A program made the position numbers and the translations under genes. 64,000 nucleotides of DNA from Lampris incognitus. Its lineage: Eukaryota > Chordata > Actinopteri > Lampriformes > Lampridae. Shown piece by piece: positions 34,933 through 48,513 of the stretch; within the stretch, counting starts at the first letter, position 1, and every line of letters begins with the position of its first letter. The stretch spans positions 50,357,008 through 50,421,007 of the forward strand of contig NC_079219.1 in assembly GCF_029633865.1 (NCBI RefSeq), written 5' to 3'. The notes beneath the pieces are model-generated. The model saw nothing but the letters and a program-made list of their open reading frames with translations. It was not told where the DNA came from and made no database searches.

Positions 34933-37065
34933 GGCAGTAAACTCACCTAGTCTAATTTTCTTTCTGAAGTGGTTTAAGAGCCTTGACGAAGGCTTGTTGC
35001 ATCTCTAGAGGTGAAGCTAACCATGAATAAGCTGAAGCGTTACAGTGCAAGTTACTCTGAGGACATGTATAGGAAAATACAATGCCTCTTCTGTCTTTTA
35101 GAAAATGAGATGAAGCCTTTTTTATCTTATAAACAACCTGTAACAAAGACAAATCTTTCTTTTGTTTCCATAAATTCAAACTGCTTAAGGTCAATTCTCC
35201 AGAGCAGTATGATGGGTGAACAGAACAATACACAACAACATTGTCGACTTTCTTCCAATGTCAATGATGAGGCATGGTGGGATATGGGAAGCTGGAAGGT
35301 GCCCCGCACTGAATTTGAAAAGCACGCCTTCTCAAATCATCTTCTTGAGGCAATCCTTTTCAGTTGTCTAGTATGGAGGGGCCTGGGCCGGCTAAGACCA
35401 GTTGCCCTGTCATCCGGCTTAAGTGGCAAGTTTTTGTGCCTCACCTCTTCCTCTTCTGCACCTCCGCTGCAGTCTTATGGCTCTTCCTTGTCCTTAGTAT
35501 GCTTCCCGTCCCTCCTCCCCTTAGCAGACTTCACAAGGCTTGCATTTGTATAATCAGTCTCATCTTTGCAAGAGTTGAACTCTCACAGAAACATCTATGG
35601 TTGGTGGTAGCTGGCTGGGGGATGAATAGAAGAGAGACTTTGCATTCAAAGGGCTGGCCTACCTTCAACTTACATTTCCTTAAATGGCATTGAAAAAAAA
35701 ATTGTATATTACACCAATCTAAATTAATGAATGACTGTGAGGCAAAGGCTAGGCTATTTCTGTTGCTTCATTGATACTTCTTTCCAACCAGTTCTGGGAA
35801 CATGAGGTATCATATGACCTATGGTTTGTTGTGAAACATTGTTCCCATTAAGGGGCAAATCAATAGGGCTATGTCTACGATAGGGTAGTTTATGTGCCAA
35901 GATTTATAATGTCTGATTTTACTGTTATATTTCATTTTTATTTTAGCTAGAGTGCATTCAACATTTACTCCCTTCAATTATTAACACAGAAACACTGCAA
36001 ACCCATAACCAGAACATTATAATGGACTGAGACCACTTACTGCAAGTTTGTCAAAACATGGTAACAAATGCTCAGATGAACATCGAGCCCAGTTGTTACG
36101 GAAAAACTCTTAAATGTCACGCCCCAGCACCAAATCCAGACAAAGAATCAGGAAGCAGGTGCACTAAAAGCAATTATTTACAACCAAATCCAAAACCTGC
36201 CCAACCGTCAACCTCTCATTAAAAGGATAAATGCTCTCATCTCACAACTGTCAACAGAGGTAATAGACAACAACAGGGGCACTTGCCTTGGAAATCATAG
36301 TCCACACCTCAAACAACCGTCTATTTACTACGGGAGGACACAAACATAGACATCGACACAGGAAAACTTCCATTATAAACGAGCCTTCAGACGTGATGTA
36401 TGAGTGTTGTGCCACTCTATTGTTTATCTTCAAAGTGGGCACTTCTAAGGCAAAGGCCGAAGCAAGCCTGACAGTATTTGCTGTGATCTGTTTGAACAAG
36501 AACAATCTTGGCATAGTCTTGTTTGCCTTGAGTAATCCATCATAATCTCTGTCCAACCCTCTCGCTCGGCCTGGTGCAGGCCGTCAGGCGCAGGACAGAC
36601 ACAGTCCACGCCAGAATACAAATTGAACCCAGCATTAAGCACAAAACTTCAGATACAAAAGCAATTCGGAGACCCAAATCACAGTTAAAAAGTGGTAGCT
36701 TTTTTTTTTGAGGTTTAGACCAAGTTTCCTTGAATTAAGCTGCCTCGAAGCTCACTTGGTTTTATTTAGACTCCTGTTAAAAATAACTTCCATTTACTTT
36801 ACATCACTAATGTCAACGTGTCTTTGTCATGTGTAGAGTGTGACGTGTGGTTCACTGTGTTATGTCTCTTAGTTCATGTGCTACTGTAATACAGATCAAT
36901 GTCTGACTTGATTGATTGATTACTAGTTTATGTGTGTCTATTTGTGTTACTGTGATACTTGCTCCAACATTGAAAATCAATTTCCTTTCTGAGGACAATA
37001 ACTACAAACGTATCTATCCATGCAGACCAACTGTCTCCGTGCAGATCTGATTGGACGGTTCTTAC

Positions 37066-37900
37066 CGAGTCTCACTGTGTGCAGCAAAAGCTAAAAGAAG
37101 AAAATGGTCACTGACACCTGATGTGACTTTCCGGAGCGTTGTGAAACCCCGACAGGCCCAAGCTGAGCTGTATTGTCAAGAGATGGGCCAGCCAAAATCT
37201 GACTGCCCGTAAAATGAGAGTTAGTCGCACTTTTAACGCCTACCTCCCATTAGACGAATTCCCTCCGTTTCTGTTATCTTGTTCGGCCTCGAAAACGAGC
37301 CGGGCCACGGTGCGGGGCGTGATGTTGAAATCCACTTTTTCACAGGAACACATCAACATCATCAGAAAGACACCTACCGGCTCACGGCTAACCGTTAGCC
37401 CTGCCCGGCTAACGCTAACGGAGTCAGCCCAGATACCCCCCGACTTCTGAGTCTCAAAAACAGGCCACCGTTTCCAGCAGAGGGAGAACCCAGTCTTCCA
37501 TCGCTTGGTTTAAAAGCATCCTTTTATAAAACTTGGTCACCCAACTAAACGTCTGGTTAAGACTCTTTGCAGCGTTGCCACTTCACGCTAGCTGGCCACA
37601 TTTAAAGTCACACGCAGACAAACTTTTGTTCCCAAGTAAAGCGGAACGAGTCGGGCCGGCACATCCAGCGTGGCGAGGGGTGCGGGAAGGAAACGTCAAC
37701 AGCCGAAGACTCGCTTTAAGCGCCTCGTCCCCGCACACTTCAAACTCCTCTCACGCTTTTCTACCGCGCAACGCGCGGTGTTTTCACGACGGTGACTTTA
37801 AATCGTCCTGACAACAGATACATATATACATTTACACAAAGAAAAATACCCCCCCCCACGACTCCCTATATGGTACACCCCGAGAAAGTAACTGTTCAGA
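37066..37900 (-). promoter_or_regulatory. candidate CpG-rich 5' end of gramd1a with a non-coding first exon
   Basis: About 37240-37900 is visibly richer in CpG than its surroundings, and a minus-strand donor (TCG|GTAAGA) lies at 37066. Together with the candidate acceptor at 34963 this would give a non-coding exon 1 and a promoter here. This is inference from composition and one splice site; no TATA box or start site is evident. Confidence 0.3.
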
Positions 37901-39600
37901 CGGCGAGGGTCTCTGGGCGTCCATCCGACATCAGTACGTTTTCCAAACAAAGCCTTCGTACATCTAATCCAGCCTGAATCGTCTATAAAACACGTATTAA
38001 TGTAACGTGTACGCGCTGATTCTATGGTTATAATCGGTCCATATGAAGACTGAACACGGCTGAAGCGTTTAATAACACATTTGGTGCCGGAAATCCATTC
38101 ACTAGGTTCTTATGGAAATGTAATAACAGTCTAAGCACACGTGGCTTTTTGCAGAGATTAAAAAGTGCAAACGACACTGCGCTAACTGTTCAAACACCAG
38201 ACGAGCTGGTCCGGCTAAACCCGCATCGTTCCGTGGCTTTGGTTCTGAGTTAATGTGAAGGGATTTGGTTCCAGACAAATCAATTCATTTGTCCGGTTAA
38301 CTTGCGCTTATGGCGACCTCTTGTGTCCGAGAAGGTTGCATGCGTTACTTTTGTAACTTGTTTTAGTCTTTGCCTCACAGGATAGCTAGCACGACTGGGG
38401 TTCAAACATTCCCTAAACATGGAATTACTTAACACTGTGAGCATATATGCTACAGTAAATGTCATGTCTTAGTTCTCCATGAGAGCAACACACCCAGTCA
38501 AATTCCTGGTATGCCATTTTCTGGTCCTGACTGATTCTAAGGCACACATGGCATATAATTAAATGAGCTGTATGTCTCACCTTTTGCCTCACAAGGCAGC
38601 ATTGCTTCAAATGGCCATACTGTGTTATCTCTGTCTGTCTCTGTCTCTGTCTCTGTCTGCGCTGGGAGACCTGAGATATGATCTGCTCTTCTCCAAGCAC
38701 AGCACCGAGGACAAGTCACCTTGCCTGAGGAATGAAACCAACAGAGGAAATTCTGACAAGAGCCTTTTATCCATAGCAGTGCATGGAAAGAGACATAATT
38801 TAAGCCTATGGGAGTGCATGGATTTAACATGGACTTGTAGATTGGATTGACAGTTGAAATGCATCAGCTTTCAAATCAGCTGGTATTGTAGATCTACTTA
38901 ACAGACAGTTGTACTGTACTTTCAACTTCATTTTGGTACGGATGCTTGCAGCCCACACAAGTACACTGTTTCAGCCTTGTTTATAAATAATTAGGTAATC
39001 ACATTAGTCTTATAAGTATTTTTTCCTAAAGATATTATTTGCTCAAGTTGGACAAGACACCGACTTATCCATCCTCATACTTAAGACAACAAACAACCAG
39101 TAATTTATTCTTGATGACAACTATATATTAAAAGTGAAATGATTGCTCAGTTGGTAAATAAAGTCACTTTGATCATTTAAACAACTCTGACTTTCAGCAG
39201 AAAATTATTTGGCAACAAAATATATAATGTATATGCTGAAACATAGTATATTCACCTTTCACTCTCCAGTCAGCATCGAAATTGGGTCTACGGTCTCTTC
39301 TGTGTCCTTTTAACAGACAATTGGGCATCACAGTGACTTGGACTGTGATTCGCAATGACTTGGCATTTTCAAATTCTCCATAGGCACAAGGTTATGTTTC
39401 TTATTCAAAATCCTCTGACTTCATCTTGCAGTAAACGTTTGGCCAGCTCCACTCCGGTGAAGGATGCACTGTGTTATACAGTTCCAGGGCAGACCAGTCC
39501 ATCTGAGCTGGGGTTGTGTTGCCGAGTGCTTTCCGCCGCTGGAACAGAGACTGGAAACTCGATCTGGGCTAAAAATAAAAATCACCAGCATAAAGAGGAA
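37901..39600. other. intergenic DNA between gramd1a and scn1b, no feature recognised
   Basis: No conserved frame or repeat that I can name, apart from a short (TCTGTC)n run near 38628-38665. Confidence 0.5.
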
Positions 39601-39658
39601 GGAGGTGTGTCACTCACTGTGTGTATGTGTGTTTATGCATGTGCATATGGTGACAAAG

Positions 39659-39911
<253 letters not shown>

Positions 39912-40149
39912 CCCTTTGTCACCGCTGCACTCTCCCAGTCACATGTGTGTGTAGCTGTCAAAGTGAGCAGCCATTGCATTGTTGGTTTGTGATTATCATT
40001 CATGTGCATCAACAAGGTCAGAAGTGACACAGACTCCAAGGAGAGCCGAGCGCTTGCCCGCGTCACGCCAACCGACAACACCGTCGACCCTCAGCACAGC
40101 CAAATAACACACATGCTGTACCATTTCTGGCAGAGACATGGGCCACATC

Positions 40150-40850
40150 AATTCAAAACTTTATTGCAGACTCAGGGTCCATAACGAATAAAGACAAGGT
40201 GGGGAAAAAAAACCAAGAGAAGAAAGACTAAAGCCATAAAAGATAAGAACCACGGGTAAAAGATAAACCCTAGACAATACATAAACACAATAAAATAACA
40301 TACAAGGAACAAATCAGTGTCTTATGAGAAGGCAGCTGTACCAGTGGTCCCACAGCCGGGATTGGTAGCATGTGGCACTGAATCTTTCTATTAGTTAAAC
40401 CCGTGATGATTCAGTCATTGAGCCGGCAAATAAATGCATACATGAGATTTCTTAGAAGAGCTTGAAAGGTACTGACTCCTGCAGCCACAAACATCTCACT
40501 TGCACTACACCATCCAGGTCTTGTTAGCAGTATTCTCATAGCATCATTATAAGCCGCTCGAAGCCTCTGTAAGCTTGCTTTTTTGTAGTCTGACCACAGG
40601 TGTGCAGTATTATATCCTACCCATGTCCTGTTTAAATCTGGTTATTTAAGCATATTCACGGCATCTCCGTCACGAATCGCAGTGTAGCATCTTCAAGCGT
40701 GAAGTGATACATTCAGCCCGGGTTGCTCTCGCACACGGCCTCCAAAAATCTACCAAGTAAACCCCTCATGTTATTCATCACATCCACAGACGGACTGTAG
40801 TCACCCCACGTGTGTCTTCTTGTCACCGTAGCCGGTGCAGAAGAAAAGGC
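40150..40850. repeat. retroelement-like 3' region, unclassified
   Basis: Begins TTCAAAACTTTATTGCAGAC, a motif typical of fish LINE ends, and continues for about 700 bases with text such as AGCCGCTCGAAGCCTCTGTA. No convincing reverse-transcriptase frame survives. Confidence 0.35.
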
Positions 40851-41908
40851 CTTCAGTTAGCCTCGACCAGTGTTGTGTCAGCCTCGACCCGAACGGCCTT
40901 GTTTGACTGAGTGATAGTTGGCACTGACTTACTTTTAAAGCCAAGACCAGAGGTAGAAGGTCTGTTAAAACACACTGTGTGACCAGTTCTACTTAAACTA
41001 ACTGAACCAGCGGAATGGTAACGTGTGAGTGAAAAGTCAAGCATGAAAATTCCCCTTGTGACAAAACACAACATTCATATTTCCACAGCTAACATTCCCA
41101 GAAAAGACACATCGACGGTTTCATCTGATGTGCTCCTATTGCTCCTTTGAGGCCGATTCAGTCGAAAAAACATGTTCCAACAAACTACAGTCTCGAAAGC
41201 CCACAGCTTCAACAAGTGAACCATCAACCTGAAGCCAGAAGCTGCTAATAAGGGGCCAACAAAATTCACAAACCATATTGGATTCCAAACTGAACAAGAA
41301 ATAAACATTGTGTATGCAGGAGAACACCATGTGATCAACTGAATGCAATTTTGGGGGCGCACTTGCGTTGATGTCAGCCAGGTCGTGGAGGACGTTGACC
41401 TGGATAAAGGTCGCATCAGAGTCTACACTGCGAGATAGATGCACACGATAAGCAAATAAACACACATCAGCATTTGCATTTCTTTTGCCGCGTTTCTCTG
41501 TGACTCGTAAAAACAGAGCTTTTTCAAAGGCCGGTTAAACAGATGTTCATTCAAAGTAAGCCATTACTAGGTATAAAGCATGCGCTGTAACAGGCTTTGT
41601 AGGTCATTTGCTATTGAAACACACCACGGCTGACATAAAGTAGGTAACAGACAGCCTGACGTTCAAGGTCTGGGAGTTTTCTCACTGCGCCTGCAACAAT
41701 TACTTTTAAATATATAGCTAAATGGAGGCTTAAGTCAAATGTGACTATTTCGAGCAATGCTAATCAGACTGAAAGCTATTTTAAAAGCTCTACTTTGAGT
41801 CCTGCTCCACATAACCAGCTCTGTAGTCAAACAGGGAAACTGGTTCGGAAGTAACTGTTCAAGAATTTTCAACAAACTATACTGATCTATATTAGGTACT
41901 TCTAATAT

Positions 41909-41941
<33 letters not shown>

Positions 41942-42494
41942 TCGGCTTCCAATATTTAAAGCCCTGAAAACAGTGAAACAAATCAGCAGCAGAACTTTGG
42001 TTTGGAGTCCATGTTCATTATGATGCGGTGGAATGGAATAGTGAACAGGCAGACCAACCTTAATCCAAAAACTCAGGGCTCAGTCTGCAATGTCAGGAGC
42101 ACTTTTCACCTGAAAAGCCCATAAACAAGATACTGAATCCATACCACGTACTCCTCTCAGATATGAAACCACCATGTATGCAGATAATGCAGCTGCATTG
42201 GGGTGGGGCCTGCAACAGTTTCGGGCCTGCACATATGGACCCCTCTTTATCTCACCACTATCGTATCAAAGACCTCGAGCACCGAGTCTATGGTATACAG
42301 TATGTTAAAAAATGTGCAAAGTGGGGCCGCACACAACTATGGATATGTGTACTACTGTGTAGCAAAATTCACACAGAAGAGTTAGCTAGCTGGTGAAGCA
42401 TCAAGACTTCGCGTAGTGAAAAGCCTGGAGAGAGCACCTATGTTGTTAAGAATTGGGTTCTGGGTTCAAACCTCAGGCTGTACCAGGTCCCTTC

Positions 42495-43921
42495 TACAAA
42501 CCCCAATTCCAATGAAGTTGGGGCGTTGTGTAAAACATGAATAAAAACAGAATACCATGATCTGCAAATCCTTTTCGACCTATATTCTATTGAATACACT
42601 ACAAAGACAAGATATTTAATGTTCAAACTGATCAACTTTATTGTTTTTTGCAAGTATTCACTCATTTTGAATTTGATGCCTGCAACACGTTCCAAAGAAG
42701 CTGGGACAGGGGCAACAAAACACTGGGAAAGTTGAGGAATGCTCAAAAAACACCTGTTTGGAACATTCCACAGGTGAACAGGTTAGTTGGAAACAGGTGA
42801 GTGTCATGATTGGGTATAAAAGGAGCATCCCCCCCAAAAGGCTCAGTCGTTCACAAGAAAGGATGGGGCGAGGTTCACCACTTTGTGAACAACTGTGTGA
42901 GCAAATAGTCCAACAGTTTAAGAACAACGTTTCTCAACGTACAACTGCAAGGAATTTAGGGATTTCATCATCTACAGTCCATAATATCATCAAAAGATTC
43001 AGAGAATCCAGAGAAATCTCTGCACGTAAGCGGCAAGGCTGAAAACCAACATTGAATGCCCGTGACCTTTGATCCCTCAGGCAGCACTGCATTAAAAACC
43101 AACATCACTCTGTAAAGGATATTACCACGTGGGCTCAGGAACACTTGGGAAAACCATCGTCAGTTAACACAGTTCATCGCTACATCTACAAGTGCAAGTT
43201 AAAACCCCAACCATGCAAAGCGAAAGCCATATATCAACAACACCCAGAAACGCCGCCGACTTCTCTGGGCCCATGGCATCATGGGTAACTTGCACATCTG
43301 TGAAGGCACCATTAATGCTGAAAGGTACATACAGGTTTTGGAGCAACGTATGCTGCCATCCAAGCGACGTCTTTTTCAGGGACGTCCCTGCTTATTTCAG
43401 CAAGACAATGCCAAGACACATCCTGCACGTGTCACAACAGCGTGGCTTCGTAGTAAGAGAGTGCGGGTACTAGACTGGCCTGCCTGCAGTCCAGACCTGT
43501 CTCCCATTGAAAATGTGTGGCGCATTATGAAGCGCAAAATACGACAACGGAGACCCCGCACTGTTGAGCAACTGAAGTCGTACATCAAGCAAGAATGGGA
43601 AAGAATTCCACCTACAAAGCTTCAACAATTAGTGTCCTCAGTTCCCAAACGCTTATCGAGTGTTGTTAAAAGGAAAGGTGATGTAACACAGTGGTGAACA
43701 TGCCCCTGTCCCAGCTTTTTTGGAACGTGTTGCAGGCATCAAATTCAAAATGAGTGAATATTTGCAAAAAAACAATAAAGTTTATCAGTTTGAACATTAA
43801 ATATCTTGTCTTTGTAGTGTATTCAATTGAATATAGGTGGAAAAGGATTTGCAAATCATTGTATTCTGTTTTTATTCATGTTTTACACAATGTCCCAACT
43901 TCATTGGAATTGGGGTTTGTA
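42495..43921 (+). mobile_element. Tc1/mariner-type transposon with long inverted repeats
   Basis: Both ends read TACAAACCCCAATTCCAATG and its inverse, bounded by TA. The inverted repeats extend about 230 bases (CAACACGTTCCAAA..AGCTGGGACAGG on the left, its inverse on the right). Length 1,427 bp. The transposase frame between them is broken. Confidence 0.92.
42863..43697 (+). pseudogene. Tc1-type transposase pseudogene
   Basis: The start MGRGSPLCEQLCEQIVQQFK leads into the paired helix-turn-helix region (QRTTARNLGISSSTVHNIIK), then stops at 43042. The catalytic part resumes in another frame at 43281: CLFQQDNAKTHPARVTTAWL, VLDWPACSPDLSPIENVWRI, ending KRKGDVTQW. The D of the second catalytic block and the E of SPIENVW are visible. 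Stops and frameshifts between 43042 and 43281 make it inactive. Confidence 0.9.
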
Positions 43922-44639
43922 TGTGGAGTTTGCATGGTCTCCCTGTGTCTGTGTGGGTTTCCTCCAGGTGCTGCAATTTCCTCCCACCATCAAAAAGACA
44001 TGCATGTTAGGGTTAATACTCCTGTCTGTGCCCCTGAGCAAGGCAGTGGAAAGAAGAACTGGAGTTGGTCCCCGGGCGCTGCAGCTGCCCACTGCTCCTA
44101 TACAATAGGATGGGTTCACTGCAGAGAACACATTTCACTGTCACCTACAATGACAAAAATAAAGTGGCTTTCTTCTTCTTTTCTTTCTTTCTTTATTAGT
44201 TATTTGAATAATAATTAACGTACACATGTTTTGTGTTTATAAGGCCTATGCGTAGACATGAATAATCTTGACAATGTGTGAGTGCACCATCACCGCTTAT
44301 GTTCTCATTTGTGTAAAGGTACACTGTCACCGATTATGTTTTCACCTGTTATGGTGCTCCAGGACCAGATTTTGTTAAGTAGGCTAGTCTATCACCATCT
44401 CGGCCTTGCTATTAGGACTCCTCTTCATGCCGGTCTCCTAGTAATCATTTCATTTAGATTCAGCTGTGCAGTGCATTTCACTGTTGCTGGCCGTTTTATA
44501 GCTGCGTGCTTTCACTTCTTTCAGTCGCTACTGACATGAAGTTGTGTCATGTCTGACTGTGATGGGCAGGCCGGGGCCCGCTTTGACCATCTTGAATCTG
44601 GAACACTTCATTTGTCATGTCACTTCATTCACTTGCGTA

Positions 44640-44783
44640 TGTAACGATCACGGATGGATAGACTCGCTAGCCCTTGGCTAACGGGTCGGACCCTTTAGTT
44701 AACGACTGGTCACCCGTGGTGCGGGAGAGCCGGGTTCGCGTCCTGGCTGTGGCGGTTCCCGGGCTGCCCACCGATTCGCTACA
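44640..44783. mobile_element. short tRNA-like element, TGTAGCG...CGTTACA family, copy B (reversed)
   Basis: Starts TGTAACG and ends CGCTACA. The core reads GACCCTTTAGTTAACGACTG, GTGGTGCGGGAGAGCCGG and GGGTTCGCGTCCTGGCTGTG: an A-box-like region, an anticodon-arm-like CCCGTGGTGCGGG and a T-arm with GTTCG. Confidence 0.6.
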
Positions 44784-44979
44784 CGTACATGAAATGAAAC
44801 AAAATGCCATTTCCCCCAGCTCACATCAGTACAATACAAAGACAAAAACACATCCAAAAGCTACAAGGACACACATATCTAAACTAACACACGTATATCC
44901 AAACTAACACATACATCCAAACTGAACAACAAAAAAAAACTGTCCAAGGGAACGAACGCCAGCCAGGATGAATGTCGGA

Positions 44980-45245
44980 ACCGCCGGTCTGCATGGGCTA
45001 GCAGTTAGCTTAGCCCACCCCGCTTCCGCGTCCTGTCAGACCGCCCTCGGTGTTTCCTCCTCAGGCGCAGCTCCGGCAGGGGCCGTGGTCCTTGGGTCCA
45101 TCGGACAAAGCAGACCAAGCTCTCCAAGCCAGACACCCTCGACACACCTCCCCGAGTCCTCATGACGACATCAAAACACCGCAGTCAAGACCAGGTGAGG
45201 CCGGTCTGCATGGGCTAGCAGTTAGCTTAGCCCGCCCCGCTCTCC
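44980..45245. repeat. duplicated 40-bp segment, 219 bp apart
   Basis: CCGGTCTGCATGGGCTAGCA with GTTAGCTTAGCCC.CCCCGC occurs at 44985 and 45204 with one base change. Part of an unclassified GC-rich interspersed repeat. Confidence 0.7.
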
Positions 45246-45419
45246 CAGCCATCAAACGCAGACAAAACTTAGACGCAGACGTGGACGAAGACGCTGCATG
45301 GACGGTACTGAGTGAGGCAGCTGCAAACGCGAATTCGCGCAGCCATCTTTCCACACCGGAAGCGGAAGAAATCAAGGCCCTGTGCTGACTCGTTACGCCA
45401 GTGACTGCTCTGCTATTGG

Positions 45420-47069
45420 TCCTGCTTTCTGACCTACCCGTGGAAGGAAGGTAATGGAGGCCAGGAAAGTATCACATATCATTAAAACATGAATCATTAA
45501 AAAAGATGATGCCGCTGCCTGGTCAAAACCAAGCCAGGCATCAGCGATGATGTAGGCCTGCCAATAGTTCCCTATCTGTTAGTCCAAACCGATTTGTTAA
45601 ACAAAAAACATTTGCATGTTGTTCTTTGTTTATTCTCTCTGCGAAACAATGGGGGAGGTTTGCCATGGGAAAAGGTCAGTAGTTCTGACAAGCTGTGTGC
45701 CAGCCCTCATGAAAACATGGCATACTTCAGGTTCACCTATATAGCACGTTGCAAACACACGGGCAAATCAAAGTGCTTTACATTACAGGCATGAAAATAC
45801 ATTAGATACAGAACAAGATGACAAGATTAAAAAACAAGGCAAATGTTTAGATGGATAGATAGAGAATTAAACAAAAGTAATTAAAGGACGAGCACAACTG
45901 GTAAGATAAAAGGCTAATCAGGTGGAGGCAGTACTTCCACCTAAAACCCACCCTAATTCAGTCCCAAAGTGCATAGTTTAATTGGGGAAAACTCACAGGA
46001 AGTGTTTTTTAAAGTATATGTAAGCACGGAAAAATATGCCTGTCTTTCCTGACATGTACCAAAATAAACTGTGTGTGGACATGATCTTTGACTTTAAATA
46101 AATAAACCGGTAGCCTTGACATAATTCTTAACATTGAGTCATTTTCTTTAACTTTTTTTTTCTCTCGTTGCAACTTTTAAGTGTGCACTAAAACGACTGC
46201 AAACTAACTACAAAAGTGCAAACAAGTTATATTTGGAGATTATTTAATTTTCATAGGGTAAAAAATATCAAGTCGACACCTCATTAAAAGTATACAAGTA
46301 TCACCCTGTACTAGTGTTCCTGCCTTTTGCATAGTATTAAGTATTAAACAAGTCTCAAAGTACAAGTAAAGATGTAGTATACAATTCTTAAATTTACTTT
46401 TTTTGCAAGTGTCACAAAGATGTACACGTATACACTTGCTTATTTTCATTCCGAAAGAGGTATACTGCACTGAAGTAAATTTATTTTTTCTAAGGGAATA
46501 CAAAACAGAAAGCACGTCTCGGGTACTGAATCCACCATGGCATCCCCACAAAGACACTAGTCCCCCTTCATTTGTAGACTCCGTCCTCTGCCGGAGCCTT
46601 CTTGTATGCAAAAATGAATGAGAGCGCGCAAGCACCGTCTTATTGTGTGCAAGATGCAGCGTGCAGTGTGCATTTCCACTACTCGAATGCCATCTTGGCC
46701 ATGGGACACATGGATTCACACACTCTAAATATAGACGTCTTAAATTGAGACCTGGCCACAGCAGAGACTTCAAACTACCCCCCTCAGAAGAACAACAAGG
46801 GCTCAGTTTTTGTCAGGGTTTGCCCGCTTCAAGGCGCACCAGCGTCGTCATTTTCACAACGCCAGTTTCTAAATTTGGAAACCTATAGATTGGGACGGCT
46901 GAGTCCAAGTAGTCTGCATCTGAGTGACAGGGGCAGAGGGGGGAAAAAGGGCCCTCTGTGACGAACATGGAGTTGTTTATGGACTGGGAGGAATTTTAAT
47001 GTTTTAACCAGACAAATCTGGGACAAAACCAAGTTGAGTGTTTTGTTACAGCTCCCCCGACCCAAGGGA
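45420..47069. other. region upstream of scn1b, no gene recognised
   Basis: Contains a short teleost repeat fragment at 45735-45790 and AT-rich text near 46120-46500. The 300 bases before the scn1b ATG would be its 5' UTR or promoter, but no core-promoter motif is evident. Confidence 0.5.
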
Positions 47070-47112
47070 ATGATTCGACGTTTGTTTCTCGCCGTCGTCT
47101 TTAATCTCTGTG
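47070..47112 (+). CDS. scn1b: scn1b exon 1: signal peptide start
   Basis: ATG, then MIRRLFLAVVFNLC, then donor G|GTGAGT in phase 1. The basic-then-hydrophobic N-terminus is a normal signal peptide, and the short phase-1 first coding exon is as in mammalian SCN1B. Confidence 0.88.
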
Positions 47113-48449
47113 GTGAGTACAAGAGTCTTACGGGCTGTCAATCGTTTTGCCCGTGTAGTTTATAAAACAGAGGTCATTTAATGGCTGTTTAAGGAGATCG
47201 GATGGACTTTTAATATGAGGATGTACATCTTGATGTGGGGATGTGCGTCTCTCATAATGATGGAGGTCTTGTTATAATATTCAGCATCTTCTTGAGTGGG
47301 ACTCGTGGGCCTTCAGGCTCTTGAAACCTTACATTGTGTGAAGGTGCATATGCAGAGTAACAGTACAGCGCAGTGTCTTGATGCATGCTCAGTAATCCAG
47401 GTAGGAAAATCAAAGAAGGTTGAATCAGTTCATCTGGATACAATGTTTATTGACAGATACATTTCATCACTCAACTAAGTGACCTATTCAGTCTAAACTG
47501 ACCGCAGGGACCCCCCCCCCTATAAACGATACACCTGCATAACGACCGAAACCAACGACCGGTTTCATATGCAAATGTGGGTGTGACCATTAACTAGAGT
47601 TTCAATGGCCAAGGACTCCACAGTCTACACCCATCTACAGGCCAGTCAAGTCAAGTCAGGTCCATTTTATTTGTATACCCAATATCACAAATTTGCCTCA
47701 AGGGGCTTTACAGCAACACAACATCCTGTCCTTAGACCCTCGCATGGGATAAGGAACAACTCCCTAAAAAAAAAAACCTTTAACGGGGAGAAACAATAGG
47801 AAGAAGCCTCAGGGAGAGCAACAGAGGAGGGATCTCTCTCCCAAGACAGAAAGATGTGCGATGGATGTTGTGTTTTACACAATTTACAGAATACAACACT
47901 AAAAGAAGATAACAGAATTATGATGGAATTACAAAATCTGTGAAGAATATGATGAGCAGGATGCCAAGCGGCGTCCAGACGCCACCGCAACAGCCGGTCA
48001 GTTTCGACCGAAGAAGTCACATAGCTGAGTGATGAAACGTATCTGTCAGTAAACCTTGTGTCCAGGTGAACTGATTCACCTTTCTTTAGGTACAGCACAG
48101 TCTTCTGTAAACTAAAAGGTGGATAAAGCTTAAACTGTAGCAAATAACAGCCATTCAGTCTATATAAACAAGAGGGGGAAAAACAATACTATGAATGTAC
48201 ACCTCATTTTCTTCTGAAGACCTAATTTCATGTAACTGTAATAGTTTGATAACGCCCAACATAATGTCAGTTATCATGTAGACATATCAGCTTATAAAGA
48301 AAAATAAATTGTATTTTAGAAAGGAAGGGAGGGATTATTGTCCACTTCGTCCTTCATATGGCCTACATGGATAAACTGCAAGGATTCCTAGACAGCATGC
48401 ATCCGAAGTAAGGCAAGCCAAGGCAAGGCAAATTCATTTATAAAGCACG

Positions 48450-48513
<64 letters not shown>

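Larger units (their letters stand above)
42400..44215 (+). mobile_element. tRNA-derived SINE interrupted by a Tc1 element
   Basis: Left part: GGGTTCTGGGTTCAAACCTC (B-box-like) to CAGGTCCCTTC. Right part (43922-44215): TGTGGAGTTTGCATGGTCTC, TGGGTTTCCTCCAGGTGC, CTGCCCACTGCTCCTATACA, ending ATAAAGTGGCTTTCTTCTTC with a CTT-rich tail. The two parts join at the TA where the Tc1 element sits. Confidence 0.75.

Noticed and set aside
41075-41465. Two overlapping minus-strand frames of about 110 codons
   Set aside because: No conserved motif recognised and no supporting splice pattern.
45050-45388. 112-codon plus-strand frame in GC-rich DNA
   Set aside because: Lies within an interspersed repeat with an internal duplication; no protein-family signal.
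46240-46773. 177-codon minus-strand frame upstream of scn1b
   Set aside because: Composition is compatible with non-coding DNA; no domain recognised and no conserved splice pattern.
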